A stretch of DNA of 24,895 nucleotides, taken from positions 1-24,895 of the forward strand of contig DHWX01000104.1 in the NCBI GenBank assembly GCA_002413395.1, in the 5' to 3' direction. Both the position numbers and the translations under genes were made by a program. How positions within the stretch are numbered: the first letter of the stretch is position 1; each line of letters opens with the position of its first letter. Positions 23,233 to 24,895 of the stretch are shown here, in pieces. The DNA comes from Polaromonas sp. UBA5171 (lineage in GTDB: Bacteria; Pseudomonadota; Gammaproteobacteria; Burkholderiales; Burkholderiaceae_C). The notes below the pieces were generated by a model. It did not search any database. It had not been told where the DNA came from and was given only the letters and a program-made list of their open reading frames with translations.

Positions 23233-24387
23233 CTACATTGCGCTGCGGAAAATCGCTTCAATCTCAGCTTGGCTTGCCGGGAAACGTGGGTTGGTCAGGC
23301 CGCAGGCATCTTTTAGCGCATTGGTGGCCAGCATCGGGATGTCTTTCTCGCGCACACCGAGCTGCGTGAGGCCGGTCGGGATATTGACATCTGCCGCCAG
23401 TTCGCGAATCGCCGCAAGGCAGCGTTCAGCACCCTTGACCGCCTCCAAACCGCTCACGTTGATGCCCATCGCCGCGGCAATATCGGTTAAACGTTGGGCT
23501 GCGACACTGACGTTGAACGCCTCGACATGCGGCAGCAGCATGGCGTTGCACACCCCGTGTGGCAGGTTGTAAAAACCGCCCAGCTGGTGCGCCATGGCAT
23601 GGACATAGCCCAGTGACGCATTGTTGAATGCCATGCCGGCGAGGAACTGTGCGTAGGCCATTTGCTCGCGTGCATGCAGGTCCTCACCATTGTTTACAGC
23701 CTGGCGCAGGTTGGCTGAAATCATGGCCACAGCCTTTAACGCGCAGGCATCGGTGATCGGAGTGGCGGCGGTGGAGACATAGGCCTCGACGGCGTGCGTC
23801 AGTGCGTCCATGCCAGTGGCGGCGGTGAGTGCGGCCGGCTTGGCCAGCATCAGCATCGGATCGTTGACCGAAAGAATCGGCGTGACGTTGCGGTCGACGA
23901 TGGCCATTTTGATGTGGCGGGTTTCGTCGGTGATGATGCAAAAACGTGTCATTTCGCTGGCCGTTCCCGCTGTGGTGTTGATTGCAATCAGGGGCAGCTG
24001 AGGCTTGGCCGATTTATCCACGCCTTCGTAGTCGCCGATGTGTCCACCATTGGCGGCAACCAGCGCAATGCCCTTGGCGCAATCGTGCGGTGATCCACCA
24101 CCCAGCGAAATCACACAGTCGCAGTGCTTGCTGGCCAACAGTGCCAGTCCGGCCTCGACATTGCCGACCGTGGGGTTGGGCTGGGCGCCGTCAAAGATGC
24201 TGGACTGGATGCTCTGCTCCATCAGCAGGCTGGCGACCTTGGCCGCAACACCGGCACGGCTTAGCCCGGCATCGGTGACGATCAGGGCATGACGAAAGCC
24301 GTAGCCGCGAATGGTCTGGATGGCCTCGGCAAGGCAACCCGCACCCATCATATTGACAGGGGGAATGAAAAATGTTGTGGTACTCAT
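23233..24387 (-). CDS. Iron-containing (group III) alcohol dehydrogenase
   Basis: A 384-residue NAD-dependent alcohol dehydrogenase. The NAD-binding GGGSPHD (96-102) and the TTAGTASEMTRFCIIT segment are typical. The metal ligands appear as Asp194 and His198 (GMDALTHAVEAY), His263 and His277 (GYVHAMAHQLGGFYNLPHG). It closely resembles EutG/YiaY/ErcA-type enzymes. It lies 105 bp downstream of the aldehyde dehydrogenase fragment on the same strand, suggesting an operon for alcohol-aldehyde-acid oxidation. The leftward start at 24387 has AAGAGA upstream at somewhat long spacing. The gene is complete. Confidence 0.93.
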   Translation of the reverse strand: MSTTTFFIPPVNMMGAGCLAEAIQTIRGYGFRHALIVTDAGLSRAGVAAKVASLLMEQSIQSSIFDGAQPNPTVGNVEAGLALLASKHCDCVISLGGGSPHDCAKGIALVAANGGHIGDYEGVDKSAKPQLPLIAINTTAGTASEMTRFCIITDETRHIKMAIVDRNVTPILSVNDPMLMLAKPAALTAATGMDALTHAVEAYVSTAATPITDACALKAVAMISANLRQAVNNGEDLHAREQMAYAQFLAGMAFNNASLGYVHAMAHQLGGFYNLPHGVCNAMLLPHVEAFNVSVAAQRLTDIAAAMGINVSGLEAVKGAERCLAAIRELAADVNIPTGLTQLGVREKDIPMLATNALKDACGLTNPRFPASQAEIEAIFRSAM

Positions 24388-24492
24388 GAATGAAAAATCT
24401 CTTTTGATGGATTGGAAGTGGGCGTGCAGGCAAGACGCTCACCCAAGCAGAGCTCGTCCTGACTTTCGCAGAGAGTTCAGTCTGTTTGCGGC

Positions 24493-24879
24493 CTAGAAAA
24501 AGCCAAGCTTGTCGGGTGAATAGCTGACCAGCAGGTTTTTGGTTTGCTGGTAGTGGTCGAGCATCATCTTGTGCGTTTCACGGCCAATGCCAGATTCCTT
24601 GTAGCCGCCGAAGGCGGCATGAGCCGCGTAGTCGTGGTAGCAGTTGGTCCAGACGCGGCCGGCCTGAATGGCGCGGCCCATGCGATAGGCCGTGCTGCCA
24701 TCGCGTGTCCACACGCCAGCGCCCAGGCCATACGGGGTGTCGTTGGCAATTGCCAGGGCTTCGGCCTCATCCTTGAAAGTGGTCACGGCCAGCACCGGGC
24801 CGAAAATTTCTTCCTGGAAGATGCGCATTTTGTTGTGACCCTTGAACAGCGTTGGCTGAATGTAGTAGCCAGTTGGAGC
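24493..24879 (-). pseudogene. 3' part of an ExaC/AldB-like aldehyde dehydrogenase, interrupted at its 5' side
   Basis: About 128 C-terminal residues of an NAD(P)-dependent aldehyde dehydrogenase, from APTGYYIQPTLFKGHNKMR through EEIFGPVLAV (the conserved Glu-Phe cofactor segment), TPYGLGAGVWT and FGGYKESGIGRE to DKLGFF. The strongest resemblance is to ExaC/AldB acetaldehyde dehydrogenases. The catalytic Cys and N-terminal two-thirds are missing. Reading back toward the 5' end the frame meets TGA (24885-24883) immediately before the family sequence, so this copy cannot be translated through position 24880. The ATG at 24828 is internal, not a true start. It was probably cut by an insertion sequence lying beyond the window. 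Confidence 0.8.
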
Positions 24880-24895
24880 CTGTCAGAAATTTTGT
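24880..24895. mobile_element. Probable terminal inverted repeat of an insertion sequence at the right edge
   Basis: The last bases, CTGTCAGAAATTTTGT, do not continue the aldehyde dehydrogenase frame and introduce a stop. They resemble the ends of IS256-family elements as I recall them. Only about 16 bases are visible, so neither family nor exact boundary can be confirmed. Confidence 0.4.

Noticed and set aside
24388..24492. Sigma54 promoter upstream of the alcohol dehydrogenase
   Set aside because: The minus strand has a GG-N10-GC with TTGC, but the -24 block (GGGTGAG) matches the consensus poorly and the gene is probably co-transcribed with the aldehyde dehydrogenase.

Overview
The window reads as a chromosomal segment of a betaproteobacterium, most likely Burkholderiales and probably a Comamonadaceae relative such as Rhodoferax or Polaromonas. 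The reasons are the moderately high GC of the core genes, the long AcnA-type aconitase, the HslR, ferrochelatase and Liv-type transporter variants, and REP-like intergenic repeats of a kind I associate with that family. No database was consulted, so the taxonomy is inference. I see no rRNA, tRNA or CRISPR array.

Left part (1-5183), accessory in character: a HigB/HigA-like toxin-antitoxin pair behind three 20-bp-phased direct repeats, a stretch with a possible small ORF and a gene remnant, a PLP-dependent threonine/3-hydroxyaspartate dehydratase, an exported DUF2233 protein, and a convergent ArnT-like membrane glycosyltransferase. The glycosyltransferase is preceded on its own strand by a 30-codon hydrophobic ORF that overlaps it by four bases and by a PmrA-box-like direct repeat.

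Centre (5184-15791): hslR points left. To the right run a sigma54-dependent activator (PAS, AAA+, Fis-type HTH), a Yip1-family membrane protein, and a Liv-type ABC transporter operon: livK-like binding protein, livG, livF, livH, livM, a second binding protein, and an alpha/beta hydrolase. A sigma54 promoter (GG-N10-GC) lies just before the first binding protein. Upstream of it are three palindromes whose centres are exactly 21 bp apart, at about -138, -117 and -96, the usual place for activator sites. This suggests that the activator drives the transporter, perhaps for an organic or aromatic acid. The first binding-protein gene carries a one-base frameshift; the second is intact.

Right part (15792-24895): ferrochelatase and a HAD hydrolase are divergent and share a CATG at their start codons. 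Then come aconitase, an FAD-dependent monooxygenase whose 5' end is made of two in-frame 84-bp REP-like repeats, and an SDR oxidoreductase. Convergent with these are an iron-containing alcohol dehydrogenase and the 3' part of an ExaC-like aldehyde dehydrogenase, a plausible alcohol-to-acid oxidation pair. The aldehyde dehydrogenase frame is broken near position 24880 by sequence that looks like the end of an insertion sequence.
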